A stretch of 16,132 nt of DNA. Source: Actinomycetota bacterium (GTDB lineage Bacteria > Actinomycetota > Actinomycetes > Streptosporangiales > Streptosporangiaceae). Under the pieces are notes generated by a model. It was not told the DNA's origin and did no database searches. It saw nothing but the letters and a program-made list of their open reading frames with translations. The position numbers and the translations under genes were made by a program. Position 1 is the first letter of the stretch. Every line of letters begins with the position of its first letter. Shown here in pieces: positions 5,997 to 13,689 of this stretch. The stretch is taken from the NCBI GenBank assembly GCA_003140115.1, contig PLIQ01000360.1, positions 1-16,132 of the forward strand, written 5' to 3'.

Positions 5997-8900
5997 ATGG
6001 GTGTCATGGGCATGAGCCAGATCAGCATCTCCCCGGCCGCAGGATCATACGATGGCTTGGACCCGCGACCGCGCGAGGCGGCGCGGCTAGCCGAGGCCGG
6101 TGTCGTCGCCCGGGGCGGCGAGGGGGAGGACGGGTTGCCCGAAGAACGCTTCCTGGACCGCGAGGAGAGCTGGCTCAGGTTCAACGAACGCGTCCTCGAA
6201 CTGGCCGAAGACGAATCGGTCCCGCTGCTTGAACGGGTACGATTCCTGGCCATCTTCGCGAACAACCTGGACGAGTTCTTCATGGTCCGGGTGGCTGGGC
6301 TGGTGCGCCGCATGGTGGCCGGCTTCCCGGTCGAGGGCCCCGGGGTCCGGCTGCCCCGCCAGGTGCTTGAGAACACCCTGGAGCTGGCGGGAGAGCTGAC
6401 CGTCAGGCACGCCCGGGTGTTCAGCGAGCGGGTCAACGCCGAACTCGCCGAGCACGGGATCGAGATCCTGCGCTGGAAGGAACTGTCCGCCAGCGAGCGG
6501 GACGACCTCAGCGAGCTGTTCCGCCAGCGCATCTACCCGGTGCTCACCCCGCTGGTGGTGGACCCGGCCCACCCGTTTCCGTTCATCTCCGGCCTGTCGC
6601 TCAACCTGGCCGTCATGATCGCCGACCCCAGGACGGACAGCACGGTGTTCGCCCGGGTCAAGGTGCCGCCGCTGCTGCCCAGGTTCCTCGCCGTGGGGCC
6701 GAACCGGTTCGTGCCGATCGAGGACGTCATCGCCGCGCATATGACCGACCTGTTCGGCGGGGCCGAGGTGCTCGAGCAGCACGTGTTCCGCGTGACCCGG
6801 ATCCGGGACCTCGAAGTGGATGAGGACCTCACCGAGAACCTGCTCCAGGCCATGGAACGGGAACTGGTCCGGCGCAGGTTCGAGCCCGCGGTGCGGCTGG
6901 AGGTCGAGGACACGGTGTCGGGCGACGTGCTCGAGCGGCTGATCACCGAGCTCGACATCGACTCGCGCGCGGTGTACCGGGTGCCGAGTCCACTCGACCT
7001 CAGCGGGCTGTCCGCCCTCGCCGACCTGAACATCGGCGAGCTGCGCTACCCCGCGTTCGTCCCGTCCACCCGGGAGGTCCCGCAGGACACCAGCATCTTC
7101 ACCGCCATCGCCGAACGTGACATCCTCGTCCAGCACCCCTACGACTCGTTCGCCGCGTCGGTCGAGCGGCTGATCGAGGAGGCCGCCGAGGACCCGGGCG
7201 TGCTTGCGATCAAGCAGACGCTGTACCGGACCAGCGGGCAGTCGCCGATCGTGGACGCGCTCATCGACGCGGCCGAGGCCGGCAAGCAGGTCGTCGTGGT
7301 GGTGGAGATCAAGGCCCGGTTCGACGAACGGGCCAACATCGCCTGGGCGCGCAAGCTCGAGCAGGCCGGCTGCCACGTCGTCTACGGCTTCGTCGGCCTG
7401 AAGACGCACTGCAAGATGGCGCTGATCGTGCGGCAGGAAGCCGACGGGACGCTCCGGCGGTACTGCCACCTCGGCACCGGTAACTACCATCCGACCACGG
7501 CCCGGCTGTACGAGGACTTCGGCCTGCTCACCGCTGACCCGGCCGTCGGCGAGGACGTCACCGCCCTGTTCAACCACCTCACCGGGTACACCCGCACCCG
7601 TTCGTACCGCAGGCTGCTCGTCGCGCCGGAGCAACTGCGCAACGGCATCGTGAGCCGGATCGACCGGCAGGCTGAACGCAGCCGGGCCGACCTACCCGCC
7701 CGAATCGTCTTCAAGTCCAACGCGCTCGTCGACGAGGTGGTGATCGACGCACTCTACCGGGCCTCCCAGGCCGGAGTCCGCGTCGACCTGTGGATCCGCG
7801 GCATCTGTACGCTGCGGCCGGGCATCGCAGGGCTGTCCGAGAACATCACGGTCCGCAGCGTGCTCGGCCGGTTCCTCGAGCACTCCCGGATCTACGCGTT
7901 CGGCGTGGGGGAGGACGAGGACAGCCAGATCTGGCTCGGCAGCGCCGACATGATGCACCGGAACCTGGACCGCCGGGTGGAACTGCTGGTACAGGTCACC
8001 GACCCCGCCCATCAACGGCGGCTGCGCGGCCTGCTCGACCTCGGCATGGACGACGGCACCTCGTCCTGGTGGCTCAACCAGGACGGCTACTGGACCCGGC
8101 ACAGCCGGGACGAGTCCGGCCATCCGCTGCGGGACATCCAGGAGACCCTGGTCCGGGAACGCCGGGGTCGTTCGGCCGATGAGTCAGCCTTACTACTGGC
8201 CGCCTGGCGAGCGTGGCCGGGGAGCACGGCTGATGAGTCCCCGCCGGTGAGCGAGGCTATCCTCTCGGCGGGTGCCGTGCTGTGGCGCCAGGCTGCCCAT
8301 GGGCTCGAGGTGCTCCTGGTGCACCGGCCCAAGTACGACGACTGGTCGCTGCCTAAGGGCAAACGAGAACCCGGCGAGCACGTGCTTCTCACCGCGGTCC
8401 GCGAGGTGCTCGAGGAGACCAGCGTGCGCGCCGTGCTCGGTCCCCGGCTGCGGACCGCGGAATACCTCGCCCACGGCCGGCCCAAGCAGGTCGACTACTG
8501 GGCCGCGCTCAGCGCTGAGGATGAGGCCGCGGCCAGTCACGAGATCGACGCGGTGTCCTGGCTGCCGCTGCGCCAGGCGCTGGACCGGCTCAGCTATCCC
8601 CATGACGCCGACGTGATCGCCAGCCTGCAGCCGCACCGCACGGTGCCGCTGATTCTGGCCCGGCACGCCTCGGCGGGCCATAAGCGCGACTGGGCGGGCG
8701 AGGACCTGCTGCGCCCCCTGGACGCCGAGGGCGCGCTGGACGCGCTGCTGCTGGGTGACCTGCTGGCCTGCTTCGCTCCCTGCGCCCGGGTGATCAGTTC
8801 GCCCGCGCTGCGGTGCACCGAGAGCGTGCGCCCATACGCCGCGGGGTTCGGGGGATCCGTGGAGGCTGAGGCCGTTCTGGCCGTGCCCGACCGGGCTACC

Positions 8901-9254
8901 GAGTCATTTTTGGACCGAACGGACCGGGTTCACGCTCTCCGGCACCTGTTCCGCGACCTCGTGGCCGACGGTCAGCCCGTGGTCGCCTGCCTGCACCGGG
9001 AGAACCTGCCGCTGGCCCTGGCCGCCGCATGCTCGGTGCTCGACGCGCCGCCGACCGCCGATTTCGACCCGTCGCTGGCCAAGGGCGGCTTCCTTGTGCT
9101 GCACGTCGCCGCGGGCACGCTCGTCGCCCTGGAACGCTACGAGCTCTTAGGCTCGGTTTCCCCGGCCGTAGCGATCTCACCAGCATCAGTGACCCCGTCA
9201 GCATTCTGGATCCCTTCAACCACTGAGGTCTCTCCGCCCACTGGAGCCCCTTGA
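5997..9254 (+). CDS. ppk: Polyphosphate kinase 1 fused to a MutT1-type Nudix/histidine-phosphatase protein
   Basis: One open frame of 1085 residues with three enzyme modules. Residues about 47-725 are PPK1, which polymerises ATP gamma-phosphate into polyphosphate: [20 protein letters not shown] at the start, [20 protein letters not shown], then His471 in GLKTHCKM (the autophosphorylated His, equivalent to E. coli His435) and His629 in [11 protein letters not shown] (equivalent to His592). A 25-30-residue linker follows. Residues about 752-880 are a Nudix domain with its box at 788-810 ([20 protein letters not shown]), where the usual Gly before the final hydrophobic residue is Ser809. Residues about 885-1045 are a histidine-phosphatase domain, with RHA at 889-891 and a second His at 1000. 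The last two domains together match M. tuberculosis MutT1 (Rv2985), whose gene is next to ppk1 (Rv2984). The final 38 residues are low-complexity and antisense to dedA. GGGG lies only 3 bases before ATG 5997; ATG 6006 or 6012 could also start. Confidence 0.92.
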   Translation: MGVMGMSQISISPAAGSYDGLDPRPREAARLAEAGVVARGGEGEDGLPEERFLDREESWLRFNERVLELAEDESVPLLERVRFLAIFANNLDEFFMVRVAGLVRRMVAGFPVEGPGVRLPRQVLENTLELAGELTVRHARVFSERVNAELAEHGIEILRWKELSASERDDLSELFRQRIYPVLTPLVVDPAHPFPFISGLSLNLAVMIADPRTDSTVFARVKVPPLLPRFLAVGPNRFVPIEDVIAAHMTDLFGGAEVLEQHVFRVTRIRDLEVDEDLTENLLQAMERELVRRRFEPAVRLEVEDTVSGDVLERLITELDIDSRAVYRVPSPLDLSGLSALADLNIGELRYPAFVPSTREVPQDTSIFTAIAERDILVQHPYDSFAASVERLIEEAAEDPGVLAIKQTLYRTSGQSPIVDALIDAAEAGKQVVVVVEIKARFDERANIAWARKLEQAGCHVVYGFVGLKTHCKMALIVRQEADGTLRRYCHLGTGNYHPTTARLYEDFGLLTADPAVGEDVTALFNHLTGYTRTRSYRRLLVAPEQLRNGIVSRIDRQAERSRADLPARIVFKSNALVDEVVIDALYRASQAGVRVDLWIRGICTLRPGIAGLSENITVRSVLGRFLEHSRIYAFGVGEDEDSQIWLGSADMMHRNLDRRVELLVQVTDPAHQRRLRGLLDLGMDDGTSSWWLNQDGYWTRHSRDESGHPLRDIQETLVRERRGRSADESALLLAAWRAWPGSTADESPPVSEAILSAGAVLWRQAAHGLEVLLVHRPKYDDWSLPKGKREPGEHVLLTAVREVLEETSVRAVLGPRLRTAEYLAHGRPKQVDYWAALSAEDEAAASHEIDAVSWLPLRQALDRLSYPHDADVIASLQPHRTVPLILARHASAGHKRDWAGEDLLRPLDAEGALDALLLGDLLACFAPCARVISSPALRCTESVRPYAAGFGGSVEAEAVLAVPDRATESFLDRTDRVHALRHLFRDLVADGQPVVACLHRENLPLALAAACSVLDAPPTADFDPSLAKGGFLVLHVAAGTLVALERYELLGSVSPAVAISPASVTPSAFWIPSTTEVSPPTGAP

Positions 9255-9997
9255 GTCCCTGGGGCATTCCCGGCCTCGGAGGTCTCCCCAGCCTCTTTGG
9301 TCTGGGGATCCGGCGAGCCTGCGGCCGGCCGGCCAGCCCGGTGCCGGCGCACCAGCCGCCGGGTGATGTACGCCATGAGCAGTACCACAAGGACGACCAG
9401 CACGTAGAGCGAGTAGCGGTTGACGTTGCTGTAGATCGAGTCGATATGGTCGCCGGCGAAGTACCCGATGCTCACCCAGGTGCCGACCCAGACGCACGCC
9501 CCGAACACGTTGAAGAAGGCGAAGGTGCGCGCGCGCATCTGGGTGATGCCCGCGATGAGCCCGTTGGCCTCGCGCAGGCCGACGATGAACCGGGCGACGA
9601 CTACCACGATGCCGCCGTAGCGGGAGACGACCGCCTCAGCCCGGTCCAGGTGCTTCGGCTTGAGCAGGACGTACTTGCCATAGCGCAGGACTAGCTCCCG
9701 GCCCGCGTACCGGCCGATCAGGTAGCCGATCTCGGCCCCGATGACCGCGGCGGCGACCGCGACGATCCCGACCAGGACGATGTTCAGCCCGCCCCGGCCG
9801 GTACCGGCGAAGATGGCCCCGCCAATCAGCGCGAACTCGCCCGGGATGACCGGGATGCCGATGTTCTCTAGCAACAGCAGCAGGGCGATGGCCAAGTACC
9901 CGTAATGGTCGAGGGGACCTTGCAGGGAGTTGAGGAAGCCGGGCAGCGGCGCGGACCCTGACCCCCCCAAGGGGTTCGCGCTGGCGAGTAGTCCCAT
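9137..9997 (-). CDS. DedA-family (VTT domain) membrane protein
   Basis: A 286-residue inner-membrane protein of the DedA/VTT family, whose members act in membrane homeostasis and, in some cases, undecaprenyl-phosphate or phospholipid flipping. Visible features are the re-entrant-loop motif [11 protein letters not shown] at residues 44-54, [16 protein letters not shown] at about 94-109, and the second conserved motif [17 protein letters not shown] at 135-151, with further membrane spans at about 160-182 and 196-213. After the basic end of the last helix (RRLVRRHR) there is a 65-residue Gly/Glu/Thr-rich tail, longer than usual for the family. The part from about residue 248 is antisense to the end of the polyphosphate-kinase fusion. 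ATG 9997 lies 2 bases after the RNase D stop, so the two are probably translated together. Confidence 0.9.
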   Translation of the reverse strand: MGLLASANPLGGSGSAPLPGFLNSLQGPLDHYGYLAIALLLLLENIGIPVIPGEFALIGGAIFAGTGRGGLNIVLVGIVAVAAAVIGAEIGYLIGRYAGRELVLRYGKYVLLKPKHLDRAEAVVSRYGGIVVVVARFIVGLREANGLIAGITQMRARTFAFFNVFGACVWVGTWVSIGYFAGDHIDSIYSNVNRYSLYVLVVLVVLLMAYITRRLVRRHRAGRPAAGSPDPQTKEAGETSEAGNAPGTQGAPVGGETSVVEGIQNADGVTDAGEIATAGETEPKSS

Positions 9998-9999
9998 GC

Positions 10000-11262
10000 T
10001 CAGCCGTCTCCTGGTTTCTGTGCCTCCGCCTCCCCGGAGTTCAGCGCCTCGGCGAGGGGCCCCGCGGTGAGCTCGACCTGCCAGGGCCTTGCTCCGTACG
10101 CGGAGAGGGCCAGGCTAACCGTTCCGGCGTCGGCTGACTGCGGGGGATCCCAGCTGAGCCTGCGCAAGGCGTCCGGGGCGAGCAGGTTCTCCACTGGCAG
10201 CCTATTGGCTTCGGCGATGGCCGTCACTGTGGCGCGGGCTGCGGCCAGCCGGGCCGCGGCCACTGGATCACGCTCGGCCCAGCGATGCGCGGGTGGCGGC
10301 CCGCTGGGTATCGCTCCGCCGACGGCGTCGGGCAAGTCGCCGTCGGCGCTGGTCCGCGCCTTGGTGACAGCCGCCATCCACTCCTTCTCGTGCCGCCGGG
10401 CCTGGCGGCCGGCGAAGCCGCTGATCCGCGACAACTGCGGATAGTTGGTCGGAAGCGACCTGGCCGCCTCGATGATCGCGTTATCGGGCAGGACGCGCCG
10501 CGGCGACAGGTCGGCGGCCTGGGCGATCTGGTCCCTGACGGTCCAGAGCTCGCGCACCGCGGCCAGCGCGCGGCGGGACTGGACCCGGTGGATGCCCGAG
10601 GTGCGGCGCCATGGGTCTGGCCGGGCCGCGGCGGGCTTGGCGGCGAGCTCTGCCGCGAACTCCTGACGGGCCCATTCGGTCTTGCCCTGGTCGGCGAGTT
10701 CGGCCGCGAGCGCGTCGCGCAATTCGATCAGCACCTCGACGTCTAGGGCCGCGTAACGCAGCAGTTCCTCCCGCAGCGGGCGGACCGACCAGTCCGCCGC
10801 CGAGTGGCCTTTCTCCAGGTGGAAGCCCAGCACCTCCTCGACCAGGGTGCCGAGGGCCACCCGCGGGTAGCCGAGCAGCCGCCCGGCCAGCTCGGTGTCG
10901 AACAGCTGCCGCGGCCGGAAGCCGACCTCGGCCAGGCAGGGCAGGTCCTGCGACGCCGCGTGCAAAATAGCTTCCGCGTCCTGCAGGGCCGCGTCCACCC
11001 CGGACAGATCGGGGCAGGCGATGGGGTCGATGAGCATCGTGCCCGACCCGGCACGCCGGAGCTGGACCAGGTAGGCGCGCTGCCCGTAGCGGTATCCCGA
11101 GGCCCGTTCGGCATCGACCGCGACGGGTCCGTGGCCCTCCGCTAGCCTGCCGGTGGCCTCGGCCAGGGCGGTGTCGGTCTCCACGACCGGGGGCAGACCA
11201 TCGCGAGGTTCGAGCAACGGGACAGCCGCGCCAGGCCCGCTGACCTCACTGTCCGTGCTCAC
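10000..11262 (-). CDS. rnd: Ribonuclease D (DEDDy 3'-5' exoribonuclease with HRDC domain)
   Basis: A cytosolic 3'-5' exoribonuclease for stable-RNA 3' ends. Numbering from the chosen start, the DEDDy residues are visible: Asp50 and Glu52 in VAVDAERASGYRYGQRAYLV, Asp106 in HAASQDLPCL, and Tyr170 and Asp174 in LLRYAALDVEVL. An HRDC domain follows at about 230-305 (ALAAVRELWTVRDQIAQAAD), then a C-terminal helical region. The frame is open to 11334, but GTG 11262 is preferred: its GTGA overlaps the TGA stop of the DUF3000 gene, with GGGGCGAAG just upstream, giving 420 residues. It is coupled upstream to DUF3000 and downstream to dedA. The rnd-DUF3000 pair resembles Rv2681-Rv2680 of M. tuberculosis. 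Confidence 0.92.
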   Translation of the reverse strand: MSTDSEVSGPGAAVPLLEPRDGLPPVVETDTALAEATGRLAEGHGPVAVDAERASGYRYGQRAYLVQLRRAGSGTMLIDPIACPDLSGVDAALQDAEAILHAASQDLPCLAEVGFRPRQLFDTELAGRLLGYPRVALGTLVEEVLGFHLEKGHSAADWSVRPLREELLRYAALDVEVLIELRDALAAELADQGKTEWARQEFAAELAAKPAAARPDPWRRTSGIHRVQSRRALAAVRELWTVRDQIAQAADLSPRRVLPDNAIIEAARSLPTNYPQLSRISGFAGRQARRHEKEWMAAVTKARTSADGDLPDAVGGAIPSGPPPAHRWAERDPVAAARLAAARATVTAIAEANRLPVENLLAPDALRRLSWDPPQSADAGTVSLALSAYGARPWQVELTAGPLAEALNSGEAEAQKPGDG

Positions 11263-12059
11263 CTTCGCCCCGGCGGTCGCAGCGCCCGCGTGCCGGGTGG
11301 TTCCAGGCCGGCCGCGGCGGCCAGGCAGTCGCACCAGGCCGAGAAGTGCGCCGACAGGTCGAGGGTGCCCAGGTCGTTGTCGTCAGGACTGTTCCCGGGC
11401 CCGGGCGGCGACCAGGACGCGCGCAGCTCGAACCCGGTCAGTGGCAGCTCGTCCCGCTTGGCTCCGAAGCCTTCCGTGATCACCCGGGTCACCGTGCCGC
11501 TTGGCACCGCGTACCCGGGCACGTGCGCGTCCAGCGCTTCGGAGAGCCAGCTCCAGCCGACCTCGCCGAGCAGCGGGTCGGCCGCCATTTCCGCTTCTAC
11601 GTCGGCCCGGATGTAGGCCACCAGCCGGAACACGCCATCCCAGCCTTCTTGGCCGTCCGGATCGTAGAGCAGCACCAGCCGTCCCCAGGCCACGTCCGCG
11701 CCGTCCCGCTCGACGGTCGCGGCGATGGCTGATGCGTACGGGGCCAGGCGCTTGGGCGCGGGTAGGTCTTCGAAGGAGAACCCATGCCCGGTCTTGGCGT
11801 CACGGCCCGCCATGAACGTGGCCGCGGCCACGGCGAACGTCGCCTCCGCAGGGCTTTCGGCGCTGGCCGCGGGCGGCTCCTTACTTCCCGTCGGCTTACT
11901 AACTGTCTGCTTACTTCCCGTCGGCGCGCGTTCGGCCGGCGCGGGTGCCGCCGCCAGGCTGGCTGCCGCTCCTGACCGCCGTCCCGCTCCCTCTCGGGTC
12001 GCGCGCCGCTTGCCCGGCTCGTCAGCAGGCTTCATGACCCGAGCGTACGTGTCGCTCAT
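11259..12059 (-). CDS. DUF3000 protein
   Basis: An actinobacterial protein of unknown function that usually sits next to rnd. The conserved core starts at about residue 70: PAPKRLAPYASAIAATVERD, WGRLVLLYDPDGQEGWDGVF, RADVEAEMAADPLLGEVGW, SGTVTRVITEGFG and FELRASWSPPGPG, ending in the helix HFSAWCDCLAAAAGLEPPG. No catalytic motif or membrane segment is seen, so it is probably cytosolic. The first 70 residues are Ala/Lys/Ser/Pro-rich low complexity with a short repeat, longer than is usual for the family. ATG 12059 (MSDTYARVMK) is chosen; a GTG at 12080 in the same frame is possible. Neither has a strong ribosome binding site. The TGA stop overlaps the rnd start as GTGA. Confidence 0.85.
   Translation of the reverse strand: MSDTYARVMKPADEPGKRRATREGAGRRSGAAASLAAAPAPAERAPTGSKQTVSKPTGSKEPPAASAESPAEATFAVAAATFMAGRDAKTGHGFSFEDLPAPKRLAPYASAIAATVERDGADVAWGRLVLLYDPDGQEGWDGVFRLVAYIRADVEAEMAADPLLGEVGWSWLSEALDAHVPGYAVPSGTVTRVITEGFGAKRDELPLTGFELRASWSPPGPGNSPDDNDLGTLDLSAHFSAWCDCLAAAAGLEPPGTRALRPPGRR
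11881..11925 (+). repeat. Three 15-bp tandem repeats in the DUF3000 gene
   Basis: TTACTTCCCGTCGGC at 11881-11895 and 11911-11925 flank the related unit TTACTAACTGTCTGC at 11896-11910. Read on the minus strand they give three five-residue units, PTGSK, QTVSK and PTGSK, in the disordered N-terminal extension. The outer copies are identical, which points to recent duplication. Confidence 0.85.
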
Positions 12060-12083
12060 CCGCTTCTCACGCGGCGTCACGTA

Positions 12084-12110
12084 GTTTCATGCGCAAACAC
12101 CATGTTTCAT
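12084..12110 (-). repeat. Direct repeat ATGAAAC upstream of DUF3000
   Basis: On the minus strand, ATGAAAC occurs at 12110-12104 and again at 12090-12084, 20 bp apart (about two helical turns), just before the DUF3000 start. The spacing would suit a dimeric regulator, but a 7-bp repeat can arise by chance. Confidence 0.3.
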
Positions 12111-12165
12111 CCGAGTTCGACCGGTTCAGCTTCAGCCTAGAACCAGCGTGAATCGGTTAGTCCGG

Positions 12166-12366
12166 TTACGCGGCTCTGGAAGCGGTGCCGCTGCTGACAT
12201 GCTCGCGCACCGGAAGGCCGATGAACAGGGCTTCGCCGCACAGACAACAACCCCACTCCGGGCAGTCGCCGTCGGCGACATCCGGACAGCTGGCCGGCTC
12301 CGCATGCAATTGCTCGAACGGCCGCTCCTCGCCACATTCGGTGCAGTACCTGGTCAGCTGGCTCAT
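12166..12366 (-). CDS. Small Cys-rich, probably zinc-binding protein
   Basis: A 66-residue protein starting MSQLTRYCTECGEERPFEQL. The start is well supported: AGGAGG (complement of 12375-12380) lies 8 bases before the ATG at 12366. The first CxxC is at residues 8-11 (CTEC). The second half, CPDVADGDCPEWGCCLCG, supplies several more Cys including another CxxC near residues 44-47, so one or two Zn sites of the zinc-ribbon type are likely. The product is acidic, soluble, and lacks a signal peptide. It is divergent from hemE and lies about 106 bp upstream of the DUF3000-rnd-dedA run, which it may lead. I do not recognise the family; a nucleic-acid or protein-binding zinc ribbon is a guess. Confidence 0.72.
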   Translation of the reverse strand: MSQLTRYCTECGEERPFEQLHAEPASCPDVADGDCPEWGCCLCGEALFIGLPVREHVSSGTASRAA

Positions 12367-12506
12367 CCCGGCGACCTCCTCGGTGCGGTGCAACACGAAC
12401 GTGCAGCGGATTAATAGAGGTTGCCGCCGATAGTGACATGCTGGCCGGCCAATTCGTGGGATCTCAGGCGGCGTGTCTCCAGACGGTGACCACGCTCTGG
12501 CATGAA

Positions 12507-12570
12507 ACGATCGCCGTTGTGCAGCCAAACGATCCCCGACGTGCAGCCATGTGAGACGATCCCAGACGTG
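12507..12570 (+). repeat. Triplicated ACGATC...GTG module before hemE
   Basis: Three direct repeats start at 12507, 12529 and 12556 (periods of 22 and 27 bp). Units 1 and 2 match at 18 of 21 positions, including GTGCAGCCA; units 2 and 3 match at 14 of 15. Each has ACGAT followed 7 bases later by GTG. The last GTG (12568) is the preferred hemE start. Confidence 0.8.
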
Positions 12571-13614
12571 ACCGTGCGCTCGGGAAAATCCCCCTTCATC
12601 CAGGCCTGCCGGAGGGAGCCGGTTCCCTTTACGCCGGTCTGGTACATGCGCCAGGCCGGCCGCTCGCTGCCTGAGTACCGCAAGGTGCGCGAGGGCGTCT
12701 CGATGCTCGATTCGTGCACGCGGCCCGACCTGATCACCGAGATCACCCTGCAGCCGCTGCGCCGCTACGACGTAGACGCGGCGGTCCTGTTTAGCGACAT
12801 CGTGGTCCCGCTACGCGCGGTGGGCATCGATGTCGACATCAAGGCGGGCATCGGGCCGGTGGTGGCCACCCCGGTCCGGACCTCGGCGGATCTAGAGCGA
12901 CTGCGTCCGCTGGAACCCAGTGACGTGCCCTACGTGACCGAAGCGGTCCGAATGCTCGTCGCCGAACTGGATGACCGCCCGCTGATCGGCTTTGCGGGCG
13001 GCCCGTTCACCCTCGCGTCCTACCTGGTCGAAGGGGGGCCATCGAAGAATCACGACAAGACCAAAGCCCTGATGTACGGCAATCCCGAGCTCTGGCACGC
13101 GCTGCTCGGCCGGCTCGTCGACATCACGATCTCGTTCCTGCAGATCCAGGTCGCGGCGGGCGCCTCGGCGATCCAGCTCTTCGACTCGTGGGTCGGCGCG
13201 GTTGGACCAGATGACTACCGGCACGCGATCCTGCCGCACACCAGCCGGATCTTCAGCGCGCTCGGATCCACAGGAATACCGCGTATTCATTTCGGCGTCG
13301 GAACGGGCGAATTGCTCGGGCTGATGGGACAGGCCGGCGCCGACGTGGTCGGGGTCGACTGGCGCATCCCGCTGGACCAGGCCGTCCAGCGGGTGGAACC
13401 GGGTAAGGCGTTGCAGGGCAACCTGGACCCGGCCGTCCTGCTCGCGCCGTGGGACGTGGTCGAGGAACGGGCCCGGGACGTGCTCGTGCGCGGGCGGGCC
13501 GCGGAGGGGCATGTGTTCAACCTGGGGCACGGCGTGCTGCCGGAGACCGATCCAGGCGTCCTGGCCCGGCTCGCCGACCTGGTGCACGCCGAGTCGATCC
13601 GGCCGCAGACCTAG
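12568..13614 (+). CDS. hemE: Uroporphyrinogen III decarboxylase
   Basis: A cytosolic cofactor-free enzyme that decarboxylates the four acetate side chains of uroporphyrinogen III to give coproporphyrinogen III in heme synthesis. The substrate-binding Arg motif [20 protein letters not shown] is near residues 23-42, followed by the catalytic Asp in LFSDIVVPL, then [35 protein letters not shown], and the C-terminal [19 protein letters not shown] 12568 gives 348 residues, normal for HemE. ATG 12502 would add 22 residues encoded almost wholly by the upstream DNA repeat and unlike the family, and GTG 12574 is a further option. None has a clear ribosome binding site, so translation may be leaderless. 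Pathway partner hemY lies downstream beyond an opposite-strand gene. Confidence 0.95.
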   Translation: MTVRSGKSPFIQACRREPVPFTPVWYMRQAGRSLPEYRKVREGVSMLDSCTRPDLITEITLQPLRRYDVDAAVLFSDIVVPLRAVGIDVDIKAGIGPVVATPVRTSADLERLRPLEPSDVPYVTEAVRMLVAELDDRPLIGFAGGPFTLASYLVEGGPSKNHDKTKALMYGNPELWHALLGRLVDITISFLQIQVAAGASAIQLFDSWVGAVGPDDYRHAILPHTSRIFSALGSTGIPRIHFGVGTGELLGLMGQAGADVVGVDWRIPLDQAVQRVEPGKALQGNLDPAVLLAPWDVVEERARDVLVRGRAAEGHVFNLGHGVLPETDPGVLARLADLVHAESIRPQT

Positions 13615-13665
13615 CTTCAGGGTTTCCAGTGCGCGACGAAGCCCAGGGCGGTCCGTCGACGTCCC

Positions 13666-13689
13666 GGCCCGGCGCCGGGCCCTAGTTTT
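13666..13689 (+). terminator. Hairpin terminator after hemE
   Basis: GGCCCGGCGCCGGGCC at 13666-13681 is a perfect 16-base palindrome (six G:C pairs plus a GCGC centre), followed after CTAG by TTTT at 13686-13689. It lies 52 bases past the hemE stop and just touches the end of the converging DUF4349 gene, so it could serve both strands. Confidence 0.5.

Noticed and set aside
6087..7634. 515-codon minus-strand frame antisense to PPK1
   Set aside because: Composition typical of a reverse-frame shadow (His/Arg/Gly/Asp-rich), and the plus strand carries unambiguous PPK1 catalytic motifs.
8247..9254. Independent MutT1 gene starting at GTG 8247
   Set aside because: The frame is continuous with PPK1 and no ribosome binding site lies at a working distance; the nearest G-rich run is over 20 bases upstream.
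11263..11334. Upstream start of RNase D at 11334
   Set aside because: Would overlap DUF3000 by 76 bp; GTG 11262 with GTGA overlap and a purine-rich stretch before it is more natural.
12367..12528. N-terminal extension of the Cys-rich protein up to 12528
   Set aside because: The AGGAGG at 12375-12380 fixes the start at 12366; the extension has no family features.
12502..12567. ATG 12502 as the hemE start
   Set aside because: It adds 22 residues coded by the direct repeats, unlike HemE N-termini, and has no ribosome binding site.
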